A program made the translations under genes and the position numbers. The notes beneath the pieces were generated by a model. That model searched no databases. It was given only the letters and a program-made list of their open reading frames with translations, and was not told the origin of the DNA. A stretch of DNA of 64,000 nucleotides from assembly GCA_030447415.1 (NCBI GenBank), contig JAUJOZ010000001.1:372001-436000 (forward strand). The letters are read 5' to 3'. Origin of the DNA: Thermomicrobiales bacterium (GTDB taxonomy: Bacteria > Chloroflexota > Chloroflexia > Thermomicrobiales > UBA6265). Within the stretch, counting starts at the first letter, position 1. The number at the start of each line of letters is the position of its first letter. Positions 1 through 9,714 of this stretch are shown here, one piece after another.

Positions 1-417
1 CTGGTCGTCGGCCTCTACGCCGTCGCCAACAAGCCGATCGGCTCGCTCGGCGCCTACATCCAGACGCTGTCGCTCGTGCGCGACCGGCGGGCGCCGGAGG
101 TCTGGCGCGTCTGGTTCTTCGGCGGCGTCCTCGCCGGCGGGGCGCTCGCGGCGCTGCTACGCGGCGGTCTCGACTTCGGCCTCGGCTACGGCCTGCTCAG
201 TGCCGAACTGCCGCTCCCCCTGCTTGCCCTGGTGCTCCTGGCGGGCGGCACCCTGATGGGGTACGGCGCGCGCTGGGCCGGGGGCTGCACCACCGGCCAC
301 GGCCTCTGCGGCGCCTCCGTCGTCTCGCCCGGCAGTCTGGCCGCGACAGCGATCTTCTTCGCCACGGCCATCGCCGTGACGTTCATCCTGCACGCCGTGA
401 CGGGAGGGGCGCTATGA
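1..417 (+). CDS. YeeE/YedE family sulfur-transport membrane protein, first half (5' truncated)
   Basis: The frame is open from the first base, so the true start lies outside the window; a GTG at 76 is internal. The translation is hydrophobic throughout, with at least three membrane segments, and carries the Gly/Cys signature GGCTTGHGLCG (near residues 95-105 of the visible part) typical of YeeE/YedE proteins. Members of this family import thiosulfate or related sulfur species through a conserved cysteine. The stop overlaps the start of the next gene by four bases (ATGA), so the two halves are translationally coupled. This split arrangement, two genes each carrying half of the transporter, is common in the family. 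The exact substrate cannot be read from the sequence. Confidence 0.85.
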   Translation: MVVGLYAVANKPIGSLGAYIQTLSLVRDRRAPEVWRVWFFGGVLAGGALAALLRGGLDFGLGYGLLSAELPLPLLALVLLAGGTLMGYGARWAGGCTTGHGLCGASVVSPGSLAATAIFFATAIAVTFILHAVTGGAL

Positions 418-863
418 ACAGCACCGGCCTGTTCTTCGGCGCCGCCTTCGGCTTCCTCCTGGCCAGCGTCCGGTTCACCGACTACGACGTCATCCACAAC
501 ATGCTCCTCCTCCGGGACTGGCATCCGTTCCTGACGTTCGGCTCGGCCCTGGCGGTGGCCGTCCCCCTATTGCGGCTGCTCCAGCGACGCGGCTGGCGAA
601 CGCCCCTCGGCGGTCCCCTGAAGCTGTCGCCGTCCCCAGTGGGGCGGCATCACATCATCGGCAGCGCGCTCTTCGGCACCGGCTGGGCGGTGGCCGGCAC
701 CTGTCCCGGCCCCGCCCTCGCCATGGTCGGCTCGGGCCGCCTCCTCGGCGTCTTCGTCGTCGCCGGCCTGTTCTGCGGCATCGCGCTACGCGATGTGGTC
801 GTCGCGCGCTCGGCGGCCCAGCCCGCGCCGCGCCGCGCCGAACCGGCCGCGGTCGGTCTCTAG
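414..863 (+). CDS. YeeE/YedE family (DUF6691-like) membrane protein, second half
   Basis: A 149-residue membrane protein with about four hydrophobic segments. It has the family's second signature, GTGWAVAGTCPGPAL (near residues 82-96), in which a conserved cysteine follows a Gly-rich stretch. It starts inside the stop of the upstream YeeE/YedE gene and is expected to pair with it in the membrane to form one sulfur-compound transporter. The C-terminus is a short Ala/Arg/Pro-rich tail of no evident function. No gene follows on this strand for several hundred bases, so this is the end of the operon. Confidence 0.82.
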   Translation: MNSTGLFFGAAFGFLLASVRFTDYDVIHNMLLLRDWHPFLTFGSALAVAVPLLRLLQRRGWRTPLGGPLKLSPSPVGRHHIIGSALFGTGWAVAGTCPGPALAMVGSGRLLGVFVVAGLFCGIALRDVVVARSAAQPAPRRAEPAAVGL

Positions 864-1312
864 CCGGGGCTCTCGTCCAGGCGCGCGGCCACGCATCGTT
901 GTCTGCCGAACCGGCGGCACAGCGGGCCTTCCACGGCGGACGAGATCGTCTTCCGAGAAACGTCACCAGGGCGATGTCGACCCGGTCGAGCGTCGGTCCC
1001 CAGCATCCGTTTGCCGCCGGCGCCGGCGTGGCGACCGCGACCGCTACGGCGAGCGCGGTCCTCGTGGAGCGTCATGCCTCATCATCCACCTGGACCGGAG
1101 GCTGTGGCCGTCATGCCCTGCGCCTTGGCTACGACCGCGAGGCGGTGGAGGCCATCGTGGGCGGCCATTGGTCCCGCGTCCTCCGCCAGAGCCCGCCGGT
1201 TGACGTGGCGTAACGGCAGACGCGCCTTGCGAACCTCACCGGCCATTCTGCCGTATCGCCGGGCGGAGCGGGTATGGGAAGGCGCTGTGCGCGGGGTGCC
1301 AGACGTCTTGGC
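864..1312. other. Intergenic stretch holding one possible gene remnant
   Basis: This 450-base stretch between the YeeE pair and the convergent kinase gene has no intact gene that I can support. Several frames are open only because of the base composition. The one segment that looks like former coding sequence is described separately at 1103-1213. I see no convincing terminator hairpin. Confidence 0.5.
1103..1213 (+). pseudogene. Possible C-terminal remnant of a membrane dipeptidase (M19-like)
   Basis: The last 36 codons of a frame ending in TAA at 1211-1213 read like the C-terminal helix of M19 (renal-type) dipeptidases: a LGYDREAVEAIVGGHW stretch followed by a short tail, where the family has 'GY-x-E-E-x-x-x-I-x-GGN-x-x-R-V'. 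Nothing upstream in the frame resembles the catalytic barrel, so this is at most a leftover of a deleted gene. The match is short and from memory of the family, hence the low confidence; it could be chance in a GC-rich spacer. Confidence 0.3.
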
Positions 1313-2459
1313 TTAGTCCATATCAGCAACGTGCGCGGCGTGGTCGAGCAGGGCGGCCACCAGCCGTCCATCTCCGATGGCGGCATCCACAAGCGCCCGC
1401 TCCCGCCCCGCCAGCCGGTCGGGGTCGACGCCGGCCAACCAGCCGACCGTTCCGGCCAGCTGCCAGAGTAGGGCCGACCGACAGTCGTCGCGCAGGCGCT
1501 CCAGGGAGTACCCGCCGACGCCGTGCTCGACTAGGAGCGCGTGGTAGCGCCGGAGAAGACCCTCCTCGGCCATCCGGCGGTCCTCGACGGCGAGCGAGCC
1601 GAAGACGAAGAGGGCAACGTCCACCGCAGCCGCGCCCCGGCTGACGCTCTGCCAGTCGAGCACGACGGCCGGCGTCAGGGTGCCTGGCGGGTTGAACAGG
1701 ACATTGTCCAGGTGCAGGTCGGCGTGGATGACCGTGGCGGGCGCGCGCTCCAGGGCCGACAGCACCGCGGCGTAGCGCGTCCGCAGGCGGTCGATGGCCT
1801 CCCGAAAGGACGGCGGGAGTCGATGGCCGAACCGCTCCAGGAACGGTCCGACCTGGCCGACGTACCGCTCCTGTCGGGCGGACGGGTCGGCGCCCCAGCG
1901 CGGGAGCCACGCGAGGGTGCCCGAATCGAACCGTCCCCACCATCGGGCGTGGATTGGTGCCACGGCCTCAAGGACCAGCGCCGCCTCCGCCGGCGAGCAG
2001 CCCCTCAACACGTCGCCCGGCCGCGCGGCGACCAGGTCTTCAAGCAGGAGCACGACGCGGCCCGTCTCGTCGTCTGCTGCCCCGTAGTAGAACCGCGGCG
2101 CCGGCACGGGGCTGCTCCGACCGATCTCCTGATAGAAGCGCGCCTCCCGCGCACAACGCTCGTAGTGTTGGCGGGTGGCGGCGCGTTTGCGCCGCGCGGT
2201 GGGCGGACGGTGCATTCCTTTCCGTCGTCGGGAACTTGGCAATCAGCGATGGCGGAGCCGCCGCCTGCGACCCCGTGTCCTCGTACCGGGGTCGCACGCG
2301 GGCGACCACACCGGTGAAGCCCCGGTCGTCACCAATGGGGTCCCAGTCTACCCCGACCACCCTTCCCCGCCGGAGCACGTCGGCCTCGCGCAGCACGGCG
2401 GTGAGCCAACTGGGGGTGATCTCGTCGGGCGCCGCTGGGATGGGCACTGGGGATGTCAC
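1313..2459 (-). pseudogene. APH/choline-kinase-like phosphotransferase, interrupted by a frameshift
   Basis: Two minus-strand frames join into one protein of about 380 residues. The N-terminal part starts at GTG 2459 and contains a SLIAKFPTT stretch (lysine of the kinase N-lobe). The rest, in the neighbouring frame, carries REARFYQEI, then the catalytic loop VIHADLHLDNVLF and the metal-binding VLDWQ, as in the EcKinase/aminoglycoside-phosphotransferase superfamily. The frame must change between about 2160 and 2215, a G/C-rich stretch. The substrate is unknown; the group includes kinases of small alcohols, sugars and steroids. Either the gene is inactive or one base is missing or extra in the sequence. 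Confidence 0.72.
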
Positions 2460-2674
2460 CGCGCGCCTCTTGGGGGATGAAGGCAGATCTCCAATGGGGT
2501 GTCCGGCTCAGCCTCGCCGGTTGCGGGGAGGCCGCCGGTGCACAGGTGACTTCCCCGGCGACGAACACCGCCCGCTACGGGACCGGGGTCGCCGACGGCG
2601 TTCCAACGTCGAAGACGATGTCGTCGACGAGGTAGCGGTCGCGCTCCGGGTCCGGCCAAGACACTCTTGCCCGC

Positions 2675-3631
2675 CTACCGGAAGCGCGGCAGGACCTCGC
2701 GCTCGTAGAAGCGAAGGAAACCCTCCTGGTCCGGACCGATCTGGTGGACGTAGACCTGCTCGTACCCGGCGTCGGCGTACCTGCGGATCTCCGCGACGTG
2801 TCGCTCCGGGTCCGGGCCGCACACAACCGCCTCGGCGATCGCCTCCTCCGTGACCAGCTGCGCCGCCTGCGCGAAGTGGGCCGGGGTCGGCAGCTCCTGG
2901 CCCAGCTCCCCCGGGAGCGCGCCGGTTGGCCACTGCTCGTGGGCGATCCGCCGCGCCATCGCCTCGTCCTCAGCCCAGCACACGGTGGCCTGGCCATAGC
3001 GCGGCTTGCCGGTCCCGCCGGCGGCGGCGAACGTCTCCAGCAACTCCCGCTGGGCGCTCGTTCCGATGAACCCGTCGCCGATGCGACCCGCCAGCTCCGC
3101 GGCCTTGGGTCCGCTGGCCGCGACCATGATCGGCGTCGGCTCATCCGGCAGGGTATACAGCCGGGCATGCTCCACCGTGTAGTGGCGGCCCCGATGGCTC
3201 TGGCTACCCCCCTGCCAGAGGAGGCGGATCACCGCGACCGCCTCCTCGAGCATCTCCCGCCGCACCGAGGTCTCCGGCCAGCGGTCGCCAAGCACGTGCT
3301 CGTTGAGGTTCTCGCCCGTGCCGACCCCGAGAAAGAACCGACCCGGCATCATGGCGCTCGCGGTGGCCGCCGCCTGAGCGATGATCGCCGGGTGGATGCG
3401 GATGGTCGGGCAGGTGACGCCCGTGCCGAGGCGTAGCCGCTTCGTCGCCTGGGCGATGCCGCCGATGACCGCCCAGACAAACGGGCTGTGGCCCTGCTGG
3501 TCGACCCAGGGATGGTAGTGGTCCGAGATCAGGGCAAAGGTGAATCCCGCCTCCTCCGCCAGCCGGGCGTGGCGGACCAGGTCGTTGGGGGCGTGCTCCT
3601 CGCAGGACAGCGCGTAGCCGATCTCAACCAT
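2675..3631 (-). CDS. LLM-class flavin-dependent oxidoreductase (F420-dependent G6PDH-related)
   Basis: A 318-residue protein with the luciferase-like monooxygenase TIM-barrel fold. It begins MVEIGYALSCEEH, contains LISDHYHPW and LRLGTGVTCP, and GRFFLGVGTGENLNEHV, which places it among the F420-using, glucose-6-phosphate-dehydrogenase-related LLM proteins. Such enzymes move hydride between cofactor F420 and an alcohol or sugar-like substrate in the cytosol. The frame is open to 4192, but the start at 3631 is favoured by an AAGGAG ribosome site seven bases upstream and by the family's N-terminus. It diverges from the peptidase gene on the other strand across 454 bases. The substrate is not inferable. 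Confidence 0.85.
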   Translation of the reverse strand: MVEIGYALSCEEHAPNDLVRHARLAEEAGFTFALISDHYHPWVDQQGHSPFVWAVIGGIAQATKRLRLGTGVTCPTIRIHPAIIAQAAATASAMMPGRFFLGVGTGENLNEHVLGDRWPETSVRREMLEEAVAVIRLLWQGGSQSHRGRHYTVEHARLYTLPDEPTPIMVAASGPKAAELAGRIGDGFIGTSAQRELLETFAAAGGTGKPRYGQATVCWAEDEAMARRIAHEQWPTGALPGELGQELPTPAHFAQAAQLVTEEAIAEAVVCGPDPERHVAEIRRYADAGYEQVYVHQIGPDQEGFLRFYEREVLPRFR

Positions 3632-4085
3632 GGCAAGCTCCTTCCACTCGTTCGATCGCTCCGTCGCCGCAACCCGCTCCGGGTCGAGTGAGGACCTTGT
3701 CCCGCGTGTCCCGTGCGAGGACCGACTCCATCCTCCGGGGGTCCGGCGGGGATCGCCGGACGTCCGTCGGTTGACGCCGCCGCCGGTCGCCCCGATGATG
3801 CTAGCCATCCGCCGGGCGCCAGCGACCCACCCGCCCGTGTCACGCCCGCGATGTCCTGGTCCGTCCAGTGGCCGCCCTTGGCGCAGCTGCCGCCGGCCAT
3901 CGCCGGTCGCAGGCACCTCGCCTGAAGTGAACCGGTCCCAACGCACCCGGCGAGCCGCACCGGGTCCACGGCCGTCCGGGGACGGTCCCCGCCCAGAGCC
4001 GTCGCGGGGCAGCGGCCGCCCACTCCGGGTCCGGGCGCGACCCTCCAGCCCACCACACTCGGCTGGACGATCACAGGAGACGCCG
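3632..4085. promoter_or_regulatory. Divergent intergenic region between LLM oxidoreductase and M3 peptidase
   Basis: This 454-base spacer must hold the promoters of two divergent genes. The only sites I can point to are the ribosome sites: AAGGAG just upstream of 3631 on the minus strand and AGGAGA at 4075-4080 on the plus strand. I see no clear -35/-10 pair, operator palindrome or gene in it. Confidence 0.4.
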
Positions 4086-5933
4086 ATGACGAGCGACACG
4101 AGCACACTTCCCCGATGGGACATGACCACCGTCTTCCCGGACCTGAGATCTCCTGAGTTCGAGCAGGCCTGCGACGCGGCCGCTCGGGACATCGCCGCCC
4201 TCGCCGAACTCTTCGACGCTCACGAGGTGGGCCGACGCGAGCCGGCGGCTGGACGCGGGCCCCTCCTAGACGACGAGGCGATGGCGCGGGTGTTTGCAGA
4301 GGTTGTTGATCGCTACAACGCCGTCCTCGACGCGACAGGAACGCTCGAAGCCTACGTCTACGCCTTCGTGTCCACCGACTCGCGCGACGATCAGGCGCAG
4401 GCCGCGTTGAGCGAGCTGCTGCAGCAGAAGATGCGGCTCGCTCAGCTCGACACCCGCTTCACCGCCTGGGTCGGCTCCCTCGACGCCGAGGCGCTGATCG
4501 AGCGCTCCCCCGTCGCCCGCGACCACGCCTTCCTCCTCCACCAGGCGCGACAGGCCGCCGCGCACCAGATGTCTCCCGCCGAGGAGGACCTCGCCGCTGA
4601 GCTCGGTCTGAGCGGCGGCACCGCCTGGTTCAGGCTCCACCAAGACCTCACCTCGCAGATCATGGTTCGCCTCGAGCTCGATGGCGAGGTCCGGGAGCTC
4701 CCGATGAGCGAGGCTCAGAACCTCGCCTACGAACCCGACCGCGAGGTGCGGCGTCGCGCCCACGAGGCGCAGATCGGTGCCTGGCAGGCGGCGGCGACGC
4801 CTCTTGCCGCCGCGCTGAACGGAGTCAAGGGCGAGACAAACGCGCTCGCCGCCCGTCGCCGCTGGGAGACGCCGCTCGACGCCGCCCTCTTCGACAACCG
4901 CATTGACCGCCAGACACTGGATGCCCTGCTCGGGGCCATCGGCGACGGCTTGCCGGACCTCGGGCGCTACCTGCGGGCCAAAGCGCGCGTCCTCGGCCTT
5001 CCCCTCCTCGCCTGGTACGACATGGTTGCTCCGCGCGGCGGGAGCGACCGAGCGTGGGCGTTCGATGAGGCCGCGGCCTTCATCGTCGAGCAGTTCGGCA
5101 CGTATTCCCCGGCGCTGGCCGAACTGGCGGCGCGCGCCTTCGACCTGCGGTGGATCGACGCCGAGCCACGCCCCGGCAAAGGGGGCGGCGCCTTCTGCAT
5201 GCCCCTACGCGGCGACGAGTCGCGCGTCTTCACCAACTACAAGCCCGCGTACTTGAGCATGAGCATCCTCGCCCACGAGCTGGGACACGCCTACCACAAC
5301 CTCCAGCTCGCCCACCGCACCCCGCTCCAGCGCCGGACGCCGATGACGCGGGCCGAGACCGCCAGCATCTTCTGCGAGACCATCGTTCAACAGGCGGCGC
5401 TGCGCCGGGCCGACGAGAACGAGCAACTGGCGATCCTCGATGGGGCGCTGCAGTCGGTCGTCTCCACCGTGACCTTCACCGCCGCCATGTTCCGCTTCGA
5501 GCGGGACGTGTTTGCGGCGCGGCGCCAGCGTGAGCTGTCGATCGGGGAGCTCAACGAGATGATGCTCAACGCTCAGCAGCAGGCGCTCGGCGACGCCGTC
5601 GACCCGACCACGATCCAGCCCTACGTCTGGGCCGGGGTGCCGCATCTCTATATCCCGGACCTCTGGTTCTACAACTTCCCCTACGCCTACGGGCTCCTCT
5701 TCGGACTCGGCCTCTACGCGCGCTACGAAGCCGATCCGGCGGCGTTCCGCGCCGGCTACGACGACCTGCTCGCTTCCACCGGGTTGGCCGACGCCGCGAC
5801 GCTGGCCGCCCGCTTCGGCATCGACGTCCGCTCACCCGACTTCTGGCGCTCCAGCTTCGCCGTCGTCCGCGCCGACATCGACCGCTTCGAGGAGTTGGTC
5901 GGGCGGCATGCCGCGTCAGGGTCCCAAGCGTAG
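4086..5933 (+). CDS. M3-family oligoendopeptidase (PepF-like metallopeptidase)
   Basis: A 615-residue cytosolic zinc peptidase that cleaves short peptides. The catalytic zinc motif HELGH is at residues 397-401, with the expected glutamate in a downstream helix (TRAETASIFCET). An N-terminal helical domain precedes it, as in M3B oligoendopeptidases of about 600 residues. The frame stays open upstream to 3630, but ATG 4086 is chosen because AGGAGA ends five bases before it and the upstream translation is Arg/Pro-rich non-coding sequence. It stands alone, about 40 bases before the next gene on the same strand, so co-transcription with the aminotransferase is possible. Confidence 0.9.
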   Translation: MTSDTSTLPRWDMTTVFPDLRSPEFEQACDAAARDIAALAELFDAHEVGRREPAAGRGPLLDDEAMARVFAEVVDRYNAVLDATGTLEAYVYAFVSTDSRDDQAQAALSELLQQKMRLAQLDTRFTAWVGSLDAEALIERSPVARDHAFLLHQARQAAAHQMSPAEEDLAAELGLSGGTAWFRLHQDLTSQIMVRLELDGEVRELPMSEAQNLAYEPDREVRRRAHEAQIGAWQAAATPLAAALNGVKGETNALAARRRWETPLDAALFDNRIDRQTLDALLGAIGDGLPDLGRYLRAKARVLGLPLLAWYDMVAPRGGSDRAWAFDEAAAFIVEQFGTYSPALAELAARAFDLRWIDAEPRPGKGGGAFCMPLRGDESRVFTNYKPAYLSMSILAHELGHAYHNLQLAHRTPLQRRTPMTRAETASIFCETIVQQAALRRADENEQLAILDGALQSVVSTVTFTAAMFRFERDVFAARRQRELSIGELNEMMLNAQQQALGDAVDPTTIQPYVWAGVPHLYIPDLWFYNFPYAYGLLFGLGLYARYEADPAAFRAGYDDLLASTGLADAATLAARFGIDVRSPDFWRSSFAVVRADIDRFEELVGRHAASGSQA

Positions 5934-5975
5934 GCGACCCGGGCTCGTCGACATCCTGCCGGGGATATTCCGCGC

Positions 5976-7325
5976 ATGGCCGATGACTACCCGATGGCGG
6001 ATCCGGTTCCAAAGGCAGAGATGAACCGGAGGGGGTTCCTCCTCCGCACTGGGCTGGCGCTGGGCGCGGGAGCGTTTGCCGGCACCCCTCTTCAGGTGCG
6101 TGCCGGCCCAATGCGCCGGCGTGTTCCCGGTGACTGGGACGCGGTCCGCGCCCAGTTCATCCTGACGCGCGACCTCATCCATATGTCCAGCTTCTTCCTT
6201 GCGTCTCACCCCACACCGGTCCGGGATGCGATCGAGGCGCACCGCCGCGGACTCGACGAGAACCCCATCGCCTACTACCACGACAACAACGACCGGTTAC
6301 TCGTCGCGGTCCTCCGCGCCGCCGCGGATTACCTCGGCGTGAACCCGCTCGACATCGCCCTGACGGACAGCACGACCATGGGGTTGGGTCTGCTCTATGG
6401 CGGGCTCCGCCTCCGCGCGGATCAGGAGATCTTGACCACCGTCCACGACCACTACTCGACCGCGGCGTCGCTCCGGCTCCGGGCCGAGCGAACCGGCACG
6501 CCCATCCGCTCCATCCCCCTCTACGCGGACCTCGCCAGGGTTTCGCGGCAGGAGATCCTCGAGACGCTCGTCGCGGCCGTCCGCCCGGAGACACGGCTCG
6601 TGGCGGTCACCTGGGTGCACTCCAGCACCGGGCTCAAGCTACCGATCCGCGACATGGCGGACGCCCTGGCCGAGATCAACGCGGATCGGACCGAGGACGA
6701 CCGGGCGCTACTCTCCGTCGACGGGGTCCACGGACTCGGCGTCGAGGCCGTCCAGCTACCGGACCTCGGCTGCGACTTCTTTGTCGCCGGCTGCCACAAG
6801 TGGCTGTTCGGGCCGCGAGGCACGGGGCTGGTGTGGGGCCATCCGCGCGCCTGGGCCGCCGCAACCGCCACGATCCCAACCTTCGACGCGGGGGCGTACC
6901 GCGGCTTGGCGGAAGCGCAACGGCTGGTTCAGCCGTCGGTCGCCCCCAACATGACACCGGGCGGCTTCCATTCCTTCGAGCACCGATGGGCGCTCGCCCA
7001 AGCCTTCCAGTTCCACCTGGACATCGGACCAGGCGAGATCGCCCAGCGGATCCGCACAATGAACCGTCAGCTCAAAGAAGGGTTGGCGAAGCTGCGGTAC
7101 GTAAAGCTCCGAACCCCGATGGCCGACGACCTGTCCGCCGGCATCGTCTGCTTGGAGGTGGATGGCCTCTCCGCCGAAGCAGCGGTCGCTCGCCTGCGCG
7201 AGCGCCGGATCGTCGCCAGCGTGGCCCCGTACGCCACCCGCTACCTCCGCCTCGCCCCAAGCCTCCTTACCTCCCCCGAGGAGGTCGACGAGACCCTGCG
7301 CGCGGTCCACGAGCTCTCGGCCTGA
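5976..7325 (+). CDS. Class V aminotransferase-fold PLP enzyme with Tat signal
   Basis: A 449-residue protein. The N-terminus has a twin-arginine motif (NRRGFLLRTG) followed by a short hydrophobic stretch and an Ala-rich cleavage region, so export by the Tat system is likely. The mature part has the class V aminotransferase/NifS-like fold: SVDGVHGLG (the PLP-ring aspartate region) and FVAGCHKWLFGPRG, whose lysine should form the Schiff base with PLP. Exported PLP enzymes of this type resemble isopenicillin-N-epimerase-like proteins; the reaction is unknown. ATGs at 5994 and 6021 are alternative starts, but the first keeps the normal Tat n-region length. Confidence 0.85.
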   Translation: MADDYPMADPVPKAEMNRRGFLLRTGLALGAGAFAGTPLQVRAGPMRRRVPGDWDAVRAQFILTRDLIHMSSFFLASHPTPVRDAIEAHRRGLDENPIAYYHDNNDRLLVAVLRAAADYLGVNPLDIALTDSTTMGLGLLYGGLRLRADQEILTTVHDHYSTAASLRLRAERTGTPIRSIPLYADLARVSRQEILETLVAAVRPETRLVAVTWVHSSTGLKLPIRDMADALAEINADRTEDDRALLSVDGVHGLGVEAVQLPDLGCDFFVAGCHKWLFGPRGTGLVWGHPRAWAAATATIPTFDAGAYRGLAEAQRLVQPSVAPNMTPGGFHSFEHRWALAQAFQFHLDIGPGEIAQRIRTMNRQLKEGLAKLRYVKLRTPMADDLSAGIVCLEVDGLSAEAAVARLRERRIVASVAPYATRYLRLAPSLLTSPEEVDETLRAVHELSA

Positions 7326-7445
7326 CCCCGGGTCCGCTGCCTCGCGATCCACGGTGATAGAGCTCGCGCCCCGCGGGCACGAGCCAACGGGGCCAATGGC
7401 CTTCCGGTTGAGAGAAGGTTGGCGCGCAGCCGCCTGGAGCTGGTG

Positions 7446-8255
7446 TCACTCACCGCGTGGACGCAGTCCCCACCGGCCGGCGCTGCTCCCACCGTCGACC
7501 GCGAGGGCGGCCCCGGTCACGAAGTCGGCCAGCGGTGACGCGAGCAGGAGGATGGCCCGCGCCACGTCGGCCGGCTCACCCGGGCGCCCGCGTGGGATCG
7601 CGCCGCGCGCGGTCACCTTGTACGCCTCATCGAGGTGCCGTCCCCCCTCCTCGACGTCGACGTAGCCGGGCATCACCGCGTTAACCCGAATGTTATGTCC
7701 GGCAAGCTCCAGTGCCATCGCTCTCGTCAGCATGACCACGGCCGCCTTCGACGCACAGTAGTGCGACCAGCCCCAGATCGCCGCGTTGGCCGCGCCCGAG
7801 CTGACGGTGATGATCTGCCCGCCCCGACCGGAGCGAACCATCGCCCGGGCGGTCGCCTGGCACGTCAGGAAGACGCCTTTGAGGTTGGTGTCGAGGACGT
7901 GGTCCCACTCGTCCTCGGTCATCTCCAGGAACAGCGTGTTCGGGTAGATGCCGGCGTTGGCGACGAGAATGTGCGGCCCGTCGAGCGTCGTCTCGATCTC
8001 GGCGACCATCCGCCCCACCGCCGCGGCATCGCGCACGTCGGCGGGGAAGCCGCGGCAGGCGATCCCACGCTGAGCCAGTGCGGCGCAGGCGCGATCTACC
8101 CGCTCCGCAGACAGGTCATTGAGGGCGACGCGCCCACCAGCAGCACCGAACGCTTCCGCGACGGCGAAGCCCAGGCCGGTCGCGCCGCCGGTCACCAGGA
8201 CCGTCTGCTCTTCGAATCCGAAGGCGACCGGCGTCGGCTCCACGGCTGCTGTCAT
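7446..8255 (-). CDS. SDR family NAD(P)-dependent oxidoreductase
   Basis: A 269-residue classical short-chain dehydrogenase/reductase. It has the nucleotide-binding TGGATGLG, the NAG motif (LVANAGIY), the catalytic serine in TVSSGA and the YCASK catalytic pair, ending in the usual VDGG near the C-terminus. The frame is open to 8381, but the ATG at 8255 gives the normal 10-15 residues before the Rossmann fold. The substrate is not predictable. It lies convergent to the aminotransferase gene and shares no operon with the M20 gene, from which it is separated by a 316-base spacer. Confidence 0.87.
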   Translation of the reverse strand: MTAAVEPTPVAFGFEEQTVLVTGGATGLGFAVAEAFGAAGGRVALNDLSAERVDRACAALAQRGIACRGFPADVRDAAAVGRMVAEIETTLDGPHILVANAGIYPNTLFLEMTEDEWDHVLDTNLKGVFLTCQATARAMVRSGRGGQIITVSSGAANAAIWGWSHYCASKAAVVMLTRAMALELAGHNIRVNAVMPGYVDVEEGGRHLDEAYKVTARGAIPRGRPGEPADVARAILLLASPLADFVTGAALAVDGGSSAGRWGLRPRGE

Positions 8256-8571
8256 CCTCGGCGCCCCAGAACGTTTCCCAGCTCCCGGACGTCCATCTGC
8301 GGGCGCCAGCTTTGTCGCATGATTCGTTGGGGCCGTGGCGCGACATGCACCGCCCGCGCCAGCGCACGTCGGCCGCGGCATACGTCATTCACACTCTGGC
8401 TGCGATCACGGCTCTGGGGCCCTCGGCCACCGACGTCGGCGTTGGCTACGCGGAGGTGCGCAAGATTCCTCGCCCACCGTCGCCCGTTGACGTTGCGGTG
8501 TGACGCGACGCTGGCGCGTCGGCCGGTGGCGCGCCCAGCGGACGCCCACCCGCCGGCCGAAGGGCGCCAGC
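8256..8571. other. Intergenic spacer with no recognisable gene
   Basis: A 316-base spacer between two minus-strand genes. I see no conserved coding segment, transposon end, RNA gene or clear hairpin here. Confidence 0.5.
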
Positions 8572-9714
8572 TTACCGCAACACGTCGAGCGCCAGCCGCA
8601 ACAGGACGCGAACCGTTCCGCCAATGCTGGAGACGTCGACCCACTCGTCGGCCTGGTGGAAGTTGGCGCCGTGGGGACCGAACTGGATCGTCGGGATGCC
8701 GAGCTCGCCGGCGAACAGGTTGGCATCCCCAAAGCCCGTGTAACCCCACGCGGGCGCCCGGCCCAGCTCGGCCGCGTAGGCGCGGGCGAACGCCCCGGCA
8801 AACGGGTGGCCAGAATCCGTCTCCCAGGGTGGATAGTACGGCGGATCGACGGCAAAGCCGAAGGTCGCCGGGGAGTCGAGCGCGGCCCCAAGCGTGCGCA
8901 TCTCCCTGAGGACGCTCTCGCCGTCCTCGCCCGGGACGATCATGCGGTTGACGAGGATCCGGGCGCGCTCCGGGACCGTGATGACGTACTGCTCGCTGCC
9001 GCTGTGGACGGACAGCACGCAGCGCGTCGCCGTCAAGCGCGGGTGGGAGCCCAGCGGCAGCTCGTCCAGGCGCGCGACGAAGCGGGCGGCTTCGACGGCC
9101 GCGTTGACTCCGGCCGCCGGCCACGAGGCGTGAGCCGCCTTACCGGCGACGTCCACCCGGACGAGCACCTTGCCGACGGAGCCGAGGCAAGGGTGCTCCC
9201 AGGACGACTCGGTGACGACGCAGGCGTCGACCGCGAGGCCCGAGGCGATCAGCGCCCGCGCCCCAATCGAGTACGCTTCCTCGTCGACTACGGCGGCGAA
9301 GAGCAGGGTGCCGCGCCAGAGGTTCCGCCGGCGGCCGAGGGCGCGGGTGGCCAGCATCGCGGCGGCGACGCCGGCCTTCATGTCGCAGGCGCCGAGGCCG
9401 TAAAGCCGACCGCCGATTCGGCGCGCCACCCAGGGATCGGACGACCAGCCCTCGACGGCGAGCACGGTATCGACGTGACCGGTGAGGAGCAGCGTCGGTC
9501 CGACGCCATTGTCGAGACGGACCAGAACGTTGGGCCGATGGTCCGCCGCCGCCTGCAACTCGGGACGCAGACCGTTCGCCGCCAGCCACGTGGCGATCGC
9601 GCGCTGGACCGCCCCCTCCTCGCCCGGGTAGCTCCGCTCGGCGACCAGGTGGGCGGTGAGCGCCGCCCCTTCCTCCGCGTCCGATGCCTCCCACAGCCAC
9701 GTCTCGTCCATCAC
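8572..9714 (-). CDS. M20 family metallopeptidase (ArgE/DapE-like)
   Basis: A 380-residue amidohydrolase of the M20 family, which removes acyl or amino-acyl groups from amino acids and small peptides with two zinc ions. Visible ligands are the histidine and aspartate of LTGHVDTV, the shared aspartate of GACDMKAG, the catalytic pair in VVDEEAYS and the C-terminal histidine in ANFHQADEW. The small dimerisation domain is present (GKAAHASWP onward). Start taken at the first of two ATGs; a weak GAGG-type site precedes it. The substrate could be N-acyl-ornithine, succinyl-diaminopimelate or a dipeptide; context does not decide. Confidence 0.87.
   Translation of the reverse strand: MMDETWLWEASDAEEGAALTAHLVAERSYPGEEGAVQRAIATWLAANGLRPELQAAADHRPNVLVRLDNGVGPTLLLTGHVDTVLAVEGWSSDPWVARRIGGRLYGLGACDMKAGVAAAMLATRALGRRRNLWRGTLLFAAVVDEEAYSIGARALIASGLAVDACVVTESSWEHPCLGSVGKVLVRVDVAGKAAHASWPAAGVNAAVEAARFVARLDELPLGSHPRLTATRCVLSVHSGSEQYVITVPERARILVNRMIVPGEDGESVLREMRTLGAALDSPATFGFAVDPPYYPPWETDSGHPFAGAFARAYAAELGRAPAWGYTGFGDANLFAGELGIPTIQFGPHGANFHQADEWVDVSSIGGTVRVLLRLALDVLR

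Noticed and set aside
3632..4192. N-terminal extension of the LLM oxidoreductase frame
   Set aside because: The extension is Arg/Pro/Ser-rich and a perfect ribosome site with the conserved N-terminus marks the start at 3631.
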